Assembly (NCBI GenBank): GCA_007131125.1
Contig: SLRE01000132.1
Location: 1 to 14,392 of the forward strand
Length of the DNA stretch: 14,392 nt
Source of the DNA: Bacteroidales bacterium
Lineage (GTDB): Bacteria > Bacteroidota > Bacteroidia > Bacteroidales > UBA7960
Reading direction: 5' to 3'
Position numbers and translations under genes: made by a program. Below the pieces are notes generated by a model. That model was not told the origin of the DNA. It ran no database searches and saw only the letters and a program-made list of their open reading frames with translations. Shown here piece by piece: positions 1-6,860 of the stretch; position 1 is the stretch's first letter; every line of letters starts with the position of its first letter.

Positions 1-576
1 AAATTACTTCATTCGGTGGAAGGGCAGGAGGTGTTGGTGCGGCTACATCAGGTTCGTCTGCCGGCGGATCATCACCCACAGGATGGAAAGTAATGTTGTC
101 GAAATAAACCACATTATCCTGGTCCCTATCCTGATAGTCGGGGAAAATGATGATCTGTCCCAGTATGCCGTTACCATCGGGTGGGTTGATGGCATCGGAG
201 AAATCGAAAGTCAGTTCTTCCCATTCATTGGTAACCGTATTTGGAACCAGAATCTCCGGTTCTGCCCATCCGGTTTCGGTGGCGAACTTGATCCCCACAT
301 TGCTGATAACGGGTTTCCATACCTGAATCTTTACAATACGGTTGTCGTCATCCCATTCAAAGGTACCGAGATCCACACCATGCTGCGACTCAACTCCGGC
401 CCAGGGGTTTCCTGCTTCCATTGCGGTAAACTGAGCCACCGTGGCAGAAGTATTGATTCCGTTTGGATCAGGGTTGGCAATGATCTCAAGCGGTGGGGGT
501 GTGGGGCCGTTCTCAAAAACGGTCCATGTCCAGTCAGCTCCAAACCCATCGGGTTCAAAATCAATGGGGTGATTGG
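1..576 (-). repeat. Direct repeat, second copy (module A2), cut by window edge
   Basis: This stretch matches 1273-1848 with a constant offset of 1272 bases, which is 424 codons, so the reading frame is kept. It encodes the linker and module A2 of the left-edge protein. Comparing 61-420 with 1333-1692 by eye I count about 29 mismatches in 360 bases (about 92% identity). The differences cluster, mainly at 121-140 and 361-390. Similarity continues up to base 1, so the unit extends beyond the window. Confidence 0.9.
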
Positions 577-1903
577 GTCCGGTCAGATCCCCGTTTTCCA
601 GGGTAAATGCAACGGTATAGGTTAACTCAACTTCTGTATTCGCTGAGGTTACCAAAATACTGGTAGTCCCTGGAATGGCATCGGCGGGGGTTATTACCGC
701 AGTGGCATCCGGGTCGTTGGTTGTTGCCGTAACATCAGGAACTTCTGTTGTACCATCAGGCAAAGCAACCGAATAGTTTAAAACAGTGGGCGAAAACCCC
801 TCCACGGTTGTACCATCAATCTGCAGATCGCTCAGGGTTGCATCAGTACCTTCTTCCACCTCACCGGTGTAAAAGTACAGGTTGTCCAGGTAAATGGTTG
901 GTGTGCCATCTCCACCATCAAATTTAAACTGGATCACATCGCTCAAATCCACCGGGGCGAATTCTGCTAAAGGGATGTCATAGCTTACCCATTCGTTGGG
1001 GGTAATGGGCAGGGCGTAGGCTGTTTCGACCGGCCCAGGGCTGATAATGAAGAAATTCACAGAGGTGGCATCGGCTGTCCACATATCCAGATGTATAAAA
1101 CCCATTTCTGAAACATCTAGCGGGCTCGCAAACTGGGTTCCCTGGTAGTTGAAATTGGCATACTTCAGGGTAGAACTCCCCTCAATATCAATGATGCTAA
1201 CCTGTGTTGATTGTCCCCAGGGCGGATTGAAGTCGGTATCTTCCACATTGGTAAAAGCATCACTGAAGATGGAGATAACTTCGTTCGGTGGAAGGGCAGG
1301 AGGCGTAGGAGCGGCTACATCAGGTCCGTCTGCCGGCGGATCATCACCCACAGGATGGAAAGTAATGTTGTCGAAATAAATCACATTATCCTGATCCCTG
1401 TTTGTAAAGTCGGGGAAAATGATAATCTGTCCCAGTATGCCATTGCCATCGGGTGGGTTGATGGCATCGGAAAAATCGAAAGTCAGCTCTTCCCATTCAT
1501 TGGTAACCGTATTTGGAACCAGGATCTCCTGTTCTGCCCATCCGGTTTCGGTGGCAAACTTGATCCCTACATTGCTGATAACGGGTTTCCATACATGAAT
1601 CTTTACAATACGGTTGTCGTCATCCCATTGAAATGTACCAAGGTCAACTCCGTGCGCTGATTCAACTCCGGCCCAGGGGTTTCCTGCTTCCATTGCAGTA
1701 AACTGAGCCACCGTGGCAGAAGTATTGATTCCGTTTGGGTCAGGGTTGGGAATTATCTCCAGTGGTGGGGGAGTGGGGCCGTTTTCAAAAACGGTCCATG
1801 TCCAGTCTGCACCAAATCCACCCGGCTCAAAATCAATGGGCTGATTTTGAGCAAAGCTTAGTGATGCAAGGAGCATCATAAAAATGATTGTAATGTTTTT
1901 CAT
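1..1903 (-). CDS. Secreted modular repeat protein, probable glucan-binding (3' part outside window)
   Basis: The frame opens at the ATG at 1903 and stays open to base 1; I checked it triplet by triplet and found no stop, giving 634 visible residues. The N-terminus is a type I signal peptide with likely cleavage after SFA at residue 18; there is no lipobox Cys. Visible layout: module A1 (about 22-185, starting DFEPGGFGADWTW, ending YFDNITFHPVG), a Pro-rich linker, module B (about 208-347, with WGQST and YLDNLYFY), a cadherin-like beta-sandwich (about 353-436, starting ATLSDLQIDG), module A2 (about 446-604), the same linker, then the start of a second B at the edge. Modules A and B look like jelly-roll carbohydrate-binding folds; B is closely similar to the last module of the lipoprotein at 12594-14392. 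No catalytic motif is visible. A soluble signal peptide with repeated beta-sandwiches suggests a type IX secretion cargo, but the C-terminus that would show this is missing. It follows the GH17 gene after 71 bases. The role as a laminarin-binding protein, or as the front half of a larger enzyme, is inferred. Confidence 0.85.
   Translation of the reverse strand, partial: MKNITIIFMMLLASLSFAQNQPIDFEPGGFGADWTWTVFENGPTPPPLEIIPNPDPNGINTSATVAQFTAMEAGNPWAGVESAHGVDLGTFQWDDDNRIVKIHVWKPVISNVGIKFATETGWAEQEILVPNTVTNEWEELTFDFSDAINPPDGNGILGQIIIFPDFTNRDQDNVIYFDNITFHPVGDDPPADGPDVAAPTPPALPPNEVISIFSDAFTNVEDTDFNPPWGQSTQVSIIDIEGSSTLKYANFNYQGTQFASPLDVSEMGFIHLDMWTADATSVNFFIISPGPVETAYALPITPNEWVSYDIPLAEFAPVDLSDVIQFKFDGGDGTPTIYLDNLYFYTGEVEEGTDATLSDLQIDGTTVEGFSPTVLNYSVALPDGTTEVPDVTATTNDPDATAVITPADAIPGTTSILVTSANTEVELTYTVAFTLENGDLTGPNHPIDFEPDGFGADWTWTVFENGPTPPPLEIIANPDPNGINTSATVAQFTAMEAGNPWAGVESQHGVDLGTFEWDDDNRIVKIQVWKPVISNVGIKFATETGWAEPEILVPNTVTNEWEELTFDFSDAINPPDGNGILGQIIIFPDYQDRDQDNVVYFDNITFHPVGDDPPADEPDVAAPTPPALPPNEVI
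1273..1848 (-). repeat. Direct repeat, first copy (module A1)
   Basis: This is the partner of the repeat at 1-576. It encodes module A1 plus the Pro-rich linker leading into module B. The intervening 577-1272 carries the cadherin-like domain and module B. The full repeating unit is therefore probably A + linker + B + cadherin-like domain, 424 residues long, and not module A alone. Confidence 0.9.
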
Positions 1904-1974
1904 TGTTTTTCTTTTTTGAGGTTAATAATTAATCTAAGTAGGTGGTCTACTCCTTTAAATAGACTCTAATGGTT
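1904..1974 (-). other. Largest clear gene gap in the cluster (71 bases)
   Basis: This AT-rich spacer separates the second leaderless GH17 gene from the secreted repeat protein. It holds a weak inverted repeat (AGTAG-GTGGT-CTACT, 1937-1951) with no following T-run in the direction of transcription, so I do not call a terminator. I see no convincing Bacteroidota -7 box (TAnnTTTG). The sequence just before the ATG is A-rich (GAAAAACA), like several other starts in the window. It may hold a separate weak promoter or processing site, but nothing proves it. Confidence 0.35.
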
Positions 1975-2913
1975 TTATTCAGGAATTATCTTACTGACGG
2001 CCAATTTGGGCGTTCGGTCATTTTTAAACAGCCCCCAGTGTTTTTCGGGTTCACTGGGTTCGGGCGAACCTTTCCACTTTTCGTCAAAGGCTTCGAAAAA
2101 GAAAGTCAGAATGTTTTCTTTTTCTGCCCATTGCATGAGGTTCTCAAAATATTTTTTCTGGTAATTTTCATTAACATTTTCAGGATGGATGCCTCTCCCG
2201 TTGGAGTCTGTCGCCCATCCTGCCTCGGTAATCACCACCGGTTTGTGTGGGTATTTTCTGGCCACCGAATAGTAATTATCCTTTGTGTATTCCAGTGCTT
2301 CTGAAATATGCTTGTATTCCCAGACGGGATAGGTGTGGATAGAAATAAAGTCCACTTCATTGGCCAGCTTTTCCAGCTTTACCAGCCATGGAACGTAATT
2401 TTCGCAAAACGTAACGGGTTTATCTGTTTTGCTTTTAACCTGTTTTACATAGCTCAGTACTTTTTTTTCAGGAACGTAATGGTCGGTCCATTCCACACAG
2501 GCTTCATTGCCAACTGAAAGAGAGAAAATTATATCAGAGTGCTGATTGGCCATTTCAATCAAACAGTTGATGCTGTTCATGTTATGCACACGATTTCTTT
2601 CCAGTCGTTCTTCTGAGTACACCCCACCATTCCAGGGGCAGTTGAAATTGTTCATTTCTGCAGTAATGTAGGCGCTCAGCATGAGCTGAAAATCCAGTTT
2701 TTCCTTTCGGATCACTTCCAGAACTGTTTCGGCATGGCGGTCGCAATCAAACAGGCGGAGGTATTTCCAGTGCCCATGAAGCAGCAGCAAATCTTCTTTT
2801 ACTTCTTCATAGCCTGGATATATCCCGCCGGGATTCTGACCTTGTCTGAATCCGGAATAGCAGATCGCTCTGCCAGGAGTTATTTTTATAGCATCAAACG
2901 TATTCATTGGCAT
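1975..2913 (-). CDS. GH17 family beta-1,3-glucanase-like enzyme, no signal peptide
   Basis: A TIM-barrel glycoside hydrolase of family GH17, 312 residues. Family signatures are present: the acid/base Glu137 in SVGNEACVEW, the nucleophile Glu230 in ITEAGWAT, DFISIHTYP before it, and FFFEAFDEKWK near the C-terminus. The N-terminus begins directly with the catalytic domain, with no hydrophobic leader or lipobox, so it is probably cytoplasmic. GH17 enzymes hydrolyse or transglycosylate beta-1,3-glucans; which activity or linkage applies here cannot be read from sequence. The start at 2913 (or the Met two codons later, at 2907) overlaps the end of the preceding GH17 gene by 20 or 14 bases, which suggests translational coupling. 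Its C-terminal FEAFDE motif resembles the lipoprotein GH17 at 6861-8150 more than its immediate neighbour, so the tandem pair is not a recent duplication. Substrate is likely short beta-1,3-gluco-oligosaccharides imported by the nearby symporter (inference). Confidence 0.88.
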   Translation of the reverse strand: MPMNTFDAIKITPGRAICYSGFRQGQNPGGIYPGYEEVKEDLLLLHGHWKYLRLFDCDRHAETVLEVIRKEKLDFQLMLSAYITAEMNNFNCPWNGGVYSEERLERNRVHNMNSINCLIEMANQHSDIIFSLSVGNEACVEWTDHYVPEKKVLSYVKQVKSKTDKPVTFCENYVPWLVKLEKLANEVDFISIHTYPVWEYKHISEALEYTKDNYYSVARKYPHKPVVITEAGWATDSNGRGIHPENVNENYQKKYFENLMQWAEKENILTFFFEAFDEKWKGSPEPSEPEKHWGLFKNDRTPKLAVSKIIPE

Positions 2914-3814
2914 ACTTTAATTTTTCATTTTTATCCCAGATGCCCCAGTATGCGCCAACTTCGCCTTCGGCACCTACCTTCCATGATTCATCGAATGATG
3001 AAAAATAGAATACGCCGATATTTTCATCCATAGCCCACAACTGGGTATTGATAAAATACTTCAAAGCATTTTCAACGGAGGGCACGGCACCCCCAAGGGT
3101 TTCGCCTTTGCTTGGCCAGCCGGTTTCGGTAATAATAACCGGCTTTCCTTTGCTAACCGTCTTTACCTGATTATACATATGCTGCATGTGTTGCAATGAA
3201 GCATCAAACCCGGTACCTTCCCAGAAAGGATAGCAATTGCTTAAAATAACGTCGCACATTTCTGTGATCCGGGGGTTTTGCACAAACTCGTAATAGGCAT
3301 CAACATACCCCACCGGAATGCCGGGGATCTCGTTTTTTACATGCTGGATAAAATACATGAGTTCCTCTTTTGAAAGATCATGGCGGTAAAGTACCTCGTT
3401 TCCAACCGCAGCGATATCTACCAGTCCTTCTTTTGCCAGGCTGATCAGGCTTTCGATTTCCTGCAGGTTTTTCTCTTCATCAGTTCCCAGCCAGGCGCCC
3501 ACCAGGGTATTCAGGCCATTTTCCTTTGCGATTCTGGGAATCTGTTCATTGCCTTCAATGCAGGAAAAGGAACGGATCCACTGGGTGTGGGGCTTCAAAA
3601 CCTCCATCCTTCTTCTGATTTGTGTTTCACCAATGATATCGCCGGGTTTTTGCCCATCCTCGTAAAGGCTGAAACAGAATCCATGTATTCCACCATACAG
3701 TATTTCCAGAAACAAATTCCTGACTTCTTCATCAGACTTCCCTTCCAGAAACTGGAGCTCAGCTGATTTGCCGGGTTTTTTGTAGGTTAAAAAATGATCG
3801 GGTCTGAATGACAT
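2894..3814 (-). CDS. GH17 family beta-1,3-glucanase-like enzyme, no signal peptide
   Basis: A 306-residue GH17 TIM-barrel enzyme. The acid/base Glu140 lies in AVGNEVLYR, the nucleophile Glu230 in ITETGWPS (the classical GH17 ETGWP form), and FYFSSFDESWK follows near the end. The N-terminus (MSFRPDHFLTYKKPG) is charged and has no membrane segment, so the protein is expected in the cytoplasm. It lies 49 bases after the GPH symporter gene, with an A-rich leader before the ATG, and overlaps the start of the next GH17 gene. Compared with the lipoprotein GH17 of the same locus, the stretch between the two catalytic Glu residues is about 46 residues shorter (90 against 136). A cytoplasmic GH17 beside a symporter and a phosphorylase fits trimming or rearranging of imported laminari-oligosaccharides. 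Exo-hydrolysis, endo-hydrolysis and transglycosylation all remain possible. Confidence 0.88.
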   Translation of the reverse strand: MSFRPDHFLTYKKPGKSAELQFLEGKSDEEVRNLFLEILYGGIHGFCFSLYEDGQKPGDIIGETQIRRRMEVLKPHTQWIRSFSCIEGNEQIPRIAKENGLNTLVGAWLGTDEEKNLQEIESLISLAKEGLVDIAAVGNEVLYRHDLSKEELMYFIQHVKNEIPGIPVGYVDAYYEFVQNPRITEMCDVILSNCYPFWEGTGFDASLQHMQHMYNQVKTVSKGKPVIITETGWPSKGETLGGAVPSVENALKYFINTQLWAMDENIGVFYFSSFDESWKVGAEGEVGAYWGIWDKNEKLKYANEYV

Positions 3815-3863
3815 TTCTTTACAGTGTTTAAAGATTATTGTTTAAATTTTGCTTATTGTACTT

Positions 3864-5294
3864 TTACAGCTCTCCTCGCCTTCTTACCAGTTCTGCTTTT
3901 ATTTCCTTGGCTTTTTGTTCGGTAAGGTCGTATTTCCACATTACCAGGATTGCCAGGCCTGCGGTAAAGGCAGGTATCATAATATCTGCAAGCCTCAGCT
4001 TGGTAAGAGTTTCGGTAGTTTGTGTTGCCGCATTCTGGTCAAATCCTACCACCGTCAGAACCAGGCCACCCAATACCAGGGCCAGGCCCTGCCCAAGTTT
4101 TACCATCCACCAGTAAATGGCCCCGAAGGATCCTTCTTTGCGGGGCATACCATTTTCCAGCTCATCCAGGTCGCATACGTCGGCAGTCATACTCATCATA
4201 AGGGTGAACAGTCCACCGATTCCGAAAACCATCAAAGGGATGGGCATAAACATCAGCCATGGAGTTTCCGGGTTGAAGCCCCACCATTTTAAGCCGTAGC
4301 CTAAAATGGAAATAAAGGTGGAAATGATAAATGCATTTCTTTTCCCCCATTTGTTTGCCATCATAGTAATGACCGGTATGATCAGAAAAGCAGTTAACAA
4401 AGCACTGACTGTTGAAAACCATGCAGGCCATGTTCCGGCAAGCTCATAGTTGCCGTTAAACATGTAGAAAACGATAATAAAAAAGCTGAAAGAAGCCACC
4501 ATCTGAAATCCGTTAAAAACCAGGAATGTTGCGCCGCATAGCCTTACAAAAGAGGTGTTTTTAAAGATCAGTGTCATGTTCTTTAGCAGGCTTTTCAGGT
4601 TTTTGGCAATGTTTTTCACCGTCAGCTCGTCCCTGTTGCTCAGGTTTGTCTGGTCTACTTCTTTGCAGAACAGGGCCGGCATTATTCCGAGAGTCAAACA
4701 TGTGGCACCCACAATTATGGCAAGTCGCCGAACACCTATATCTTGTGTCTCAAACAGATTAGGATTTGCTATGATTACCCAGAACCAGGGAACGATCATC
4801 CAGGCGATTTGTCCGATGGTTTGTGAAAAACCCATCAGCCGTGTACGCTCGTTATAATCGGAAGTCATTTCATACCCCAGGCCAATAAGGGGGGTTGAAA
4901 ACATCGTATTTCCAATGAGGTAAACCATGGATAATATCAGGAAGTACCAGAAATTATACATCTGCGAGTTTTCCGGATTGAGTTGCCACAAAACCATAAA
5001 CAATACCCCACTCAATATGGCTCCAACAAATATGTAGGGCTTTCTTCTTCCATACTTTGATTTGGTATTGTCTGAAATATAGCCCATGATTGGATCGGTA
5101 ATCGCATCAAAAAACCGGGGCAGACCGCCTAGTAAACCGGCAAGGAGCGGATGCATACCAAATGCAGTGAGCAGAAAGAACATGAAAATCCCCAGAGATC
5201 CGGGCAAAAGGTTGTTAACCAGGTGTCCGGCTCCAAAAGCGGCTTTTTCTCCTATGGGTACTCTGTCTTTTAAGGGTGTTGTATGGGATGTCAT
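3864..5294 (-). CDS. GPH-family (MFS) glycoside:cation symporter
   Basis: A 476-residue polytopic inner-membrane protein of the glycoside-pentoside-hexuronide:cation symporter family (MelB-like). The N-terminal part shows the family pattern: a soluble lead, a first membrane helix, then RFFDAITDPIMGYISD (residues 60-75). The two Asp residues there, D63 and D67, have the same spacing as the cation-site Asp55/Asp59 of MelB. GRRKPY follows at 82-87 in the cytoplasmic loop. About a dozen hydrophobic segments fill the rest and the C-terminus is basic. It lies 38 bases after the GH30 gene and 49 before the first leaderless GH17. The context suggests uptake of beta-glucan oligosaccharides (laminari- or gentio-type) from periplasm to cytoplasm, feeding the two cytoplasmic GH17 enzymes and the phosphorylase; the actual substrate is inferred. 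The family call is secure. Confidence 0.92.
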   Translation of the reverse strand: MTSHTTPLKDRVPIGEKAAFGAGHLVNNLLPGSLGIFMFFLLTAFGMHPLLAGLLGGLPRFFDAITDPIMGYISDNTKSKYGRRKPYIFVGAILSGVLFMVLWQLNPENSQMYNFWYFLILSMVYLIGNTMFSTPLIGLGYEMTSDYNERTRLMGFSQTIGQIAWMIVPWFWVIIANPNLFETQDIGVRRLAIIVGATCLTLGIMPALFCKEVDQTNLSNRDELTVKNIAKNLKSLLKNMTLIFKNTSFVRLCGATFLVFNGFQMVASFSFFIIVFYMFNGNYELAGTWPAWFSTVSALLTAFLIIPVITMMANKWGKRNAFIISTFISILGYGLKWWGFNPETPWLMFMPIPLMVFGIGGLFTLMMSMTADVCDLDELENGMPRKEGSFGAIYWWMVKLGQGLALVLGGLVLTVVGFDQNAATQTTETLTKLRLADIMIPAFTAGLAILVMWKYDLTEQKAKEIKAELVRRRGEL

Positions 5295-5332
5295 TGTATG
5301 TTATTTTTTTAAAAAGGAATCAGACAAGGTCC

Positions 5333-6838
5333 TTAACTCCTTTTCTTGGTGTTTTGAATAACAATGGTCTGAAGTGCCTTAGCGCTAACTGAAAATTCGA
5401 TTGATTCACCCTGATGAGAAAGCTTAATTCCCTTTGCCTCTTCATTGGGATTAAAAACCACCACGGCAATACTTCCGTCGGGGTTTTCAAGGGCAGTTAC
5501 CTTAACATCTTCGTTTGTATTCTCAAACCCTATTCTTACTGCGCCGGGCCTGATATAGCGGCTGAAATGCGTCATGACATAATAAAGCGGTGTGAAATAC
5601 ACTTCGTCTTTTTCAGGGTCGACAATTACCGGGGCTATGCACCAGTTTTCAGCCCAGTTGGGGCCACCCTGCCTGTCGAGCAGCATGTTCCAGTCTACCC
5701 ATCCGTCGACCCAGTTGTTGAAGCATCCGATGATATCGTTGGCATACCTGAATACGGGCACATATCTGGGGTGCAGGTGTCTTCTTTCGGGGGGTGCCCA
5801 GTTATAACCCCAGTCGGTGGCTTCTTTGGCCCAGTACCATGCATCATCTCTCCATCTTGGAACCTCATCATCAATACAGGCCTCAGATTGTATCAGATGC
5901 CTGTCGGGAGCTTTGTGATGTGTATATTGCAGTGCATCGGGAAAGTAATAGAAAGTGCTGCCATACCAATGAACTGCAGTACCATCGTAGTATTTGGCTG
6001 CTTCTTCATCATCAAACATGGCATCAACCCATTCGATAAGCTCTTCATCCCGGTTCTGATCGTAGCCGAATATTTTTACGTCATTCCCATCGCCTTTTAA
6101 GCGAGGACCCAGATGATTTTTTACGAATTCGTTTTGTTCCTGGGGTGTAAAATGCATGCTTTCCCAGTTGTGGTCGTTGCCCAGGGGTTCATTTTCCACG
6201 GTAAAGGCCCAGATGTCAATACCCTGTTCACGATAAGCATCAAAGTATTTTGAAAAGAACAATGCCCAGGTGTCATAGTATTCAGGCAAAAGTCTTCCGC
6301 CTCGCCAGTCATTGTTGTCCTTCATCCATGGGGGCGCAGTCCAGGGCGATGAAATGATTTTAAAGCCATCTTTGGAAGTGGCCATGGCATCTTTGATCAC
6401 CGGGATGAGGTGATCCATAGAATGTTCTATGGAAAAATGCTCCAGGTCCACATCTCCCTCCACAGGAGCATAAGAATAGTTGCCCAGCGAAAAATCGCAT
6501 GAGTTCATGTGGGTGCGGGTCAGGGAATACTTTGCGCCCGATTCACCAAAATAAGCTTCCAGGATTTTTTCCCTGTTTTCCTGGCTTAACTGATTGAGGA
6601 GGTAAGCCGAAGCTTCGGTAAATGAACCCCCGATACCCGTAATGGTCTGGAACCTTTCATCGGGTAAAATGGTGATCTCTGCGATTTCTTCAGTTGCAGG
6701 AAATTCGGTGAGCCGGGTAAGTTTATTCCCGCTTTCTGAGGTTTCATAGACTTCTGCTTCCCATTTGCTGGTTTCGGTACAACTGCCCATAACAACGATG
6801 ATGATAAATGCAATAATGTAGTGGATTTGAACTTTCAT
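5333..6838 (-). CDS. GH30 lipoprotein, probable beta-1,6-glucanase
   Basis: A 501-residue GH30 enzyme: a TIM barrel with a small flanking beta domain made of N-terminal and C-terminal strands. The signal peptide ends in VVMGSC with the lipobox Cys at residue 20, followed by TETSKWE. Catalytic residues are visible: acid/base Glu217 in TVENEP and nucleophile Glu319 in IQSEACID. GIGGSFTEA near residue 70 and SSPWTAPPWMK near 165 are typical of the GH30_1/GH30_3 branch. Bacteroidota homologues in laminarin PULs remove beta-1,6-linked glucose (EC 3.2.1.75 or exo-acting). Glucosylceramidase-like activity is a family alternative that this locus makes unlikely. The C-terminal beta domain (about 415-495) appears complete. 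The gene lies 22 bases after the GH17 lipoprotein gene. It probably debranches laminarin at the outer membrane so that GH16, GH17 and the phosphorylase can work on linear chains (inference). Confidence 0.92.
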   Translation of the reverse strand: MKVQIHYIIAFIIIVVMGSCTETSKWEAEVYETSESGNKLTRLTEFPATEEIAEITILPDERFQTITGIGGSFTEASAYLLNQLSQENREKILEAYFGESGAKYSLTRTHMNSCDFSLGNYSYAPVEGDVDLEHFSIEHSMDHLIPVIKDAMATSKDGFKIISSPWTAPPWMKDNNDWRGGRLLPEYYDTWALFFSKYFDAYREQGIDIWAFTVENEPLGNDHNWESMHFTPQEQNEFVKNHLGPRLKGDGNDVKIFGYDQNRDEELIEWVDAMFDDEEAAKYYDGTAVHWYGSTFYYFPDALQYTHHKAPDRHLIQSEACIDDEVPRWRDDAWYWAKEATDWGYNWAPPERRHLHPRYVPVFRYANDIIGCFNNWVDGWVDWNMLLDRQGGPNWAENWCIAPVIVDPEKDEVYFTPLYYVMTHFSRYIRPGAVRIGFENTNEDVKVTALENPDGSIAVVVFNPNEEAKGIKLSHQGESIEFSVSAKALQTIVIQNTKKRS

Positions 6839-6860
6839 TTTTCCTTGTTTTATGTGTGGT

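Noticed and set aside
83..1660. Open frames on the plus strand at 83-625 and 1211-1660 with similar translated sequences
   Set aside because: They are antisense shadows of the two repeat copies of the minus-strand secreted protein. Their similarity to each other simply reflects the 1272-base repeat.
1937..1951. Inverted repeat AGTAG-GTGGT-CTACT as a possible terminator
   Set aside because: The stem is only five base pairs and no T-run follows it in the direction of transcription.
1975..3814. The two leaderless GH17 genes as one gene split by a frameshift
   Set aside because: Each has its own complete N-terminus, acid/base Glu, nucleophile Glu and C-terminal FDE-WK motif, so they are two full enzymes.
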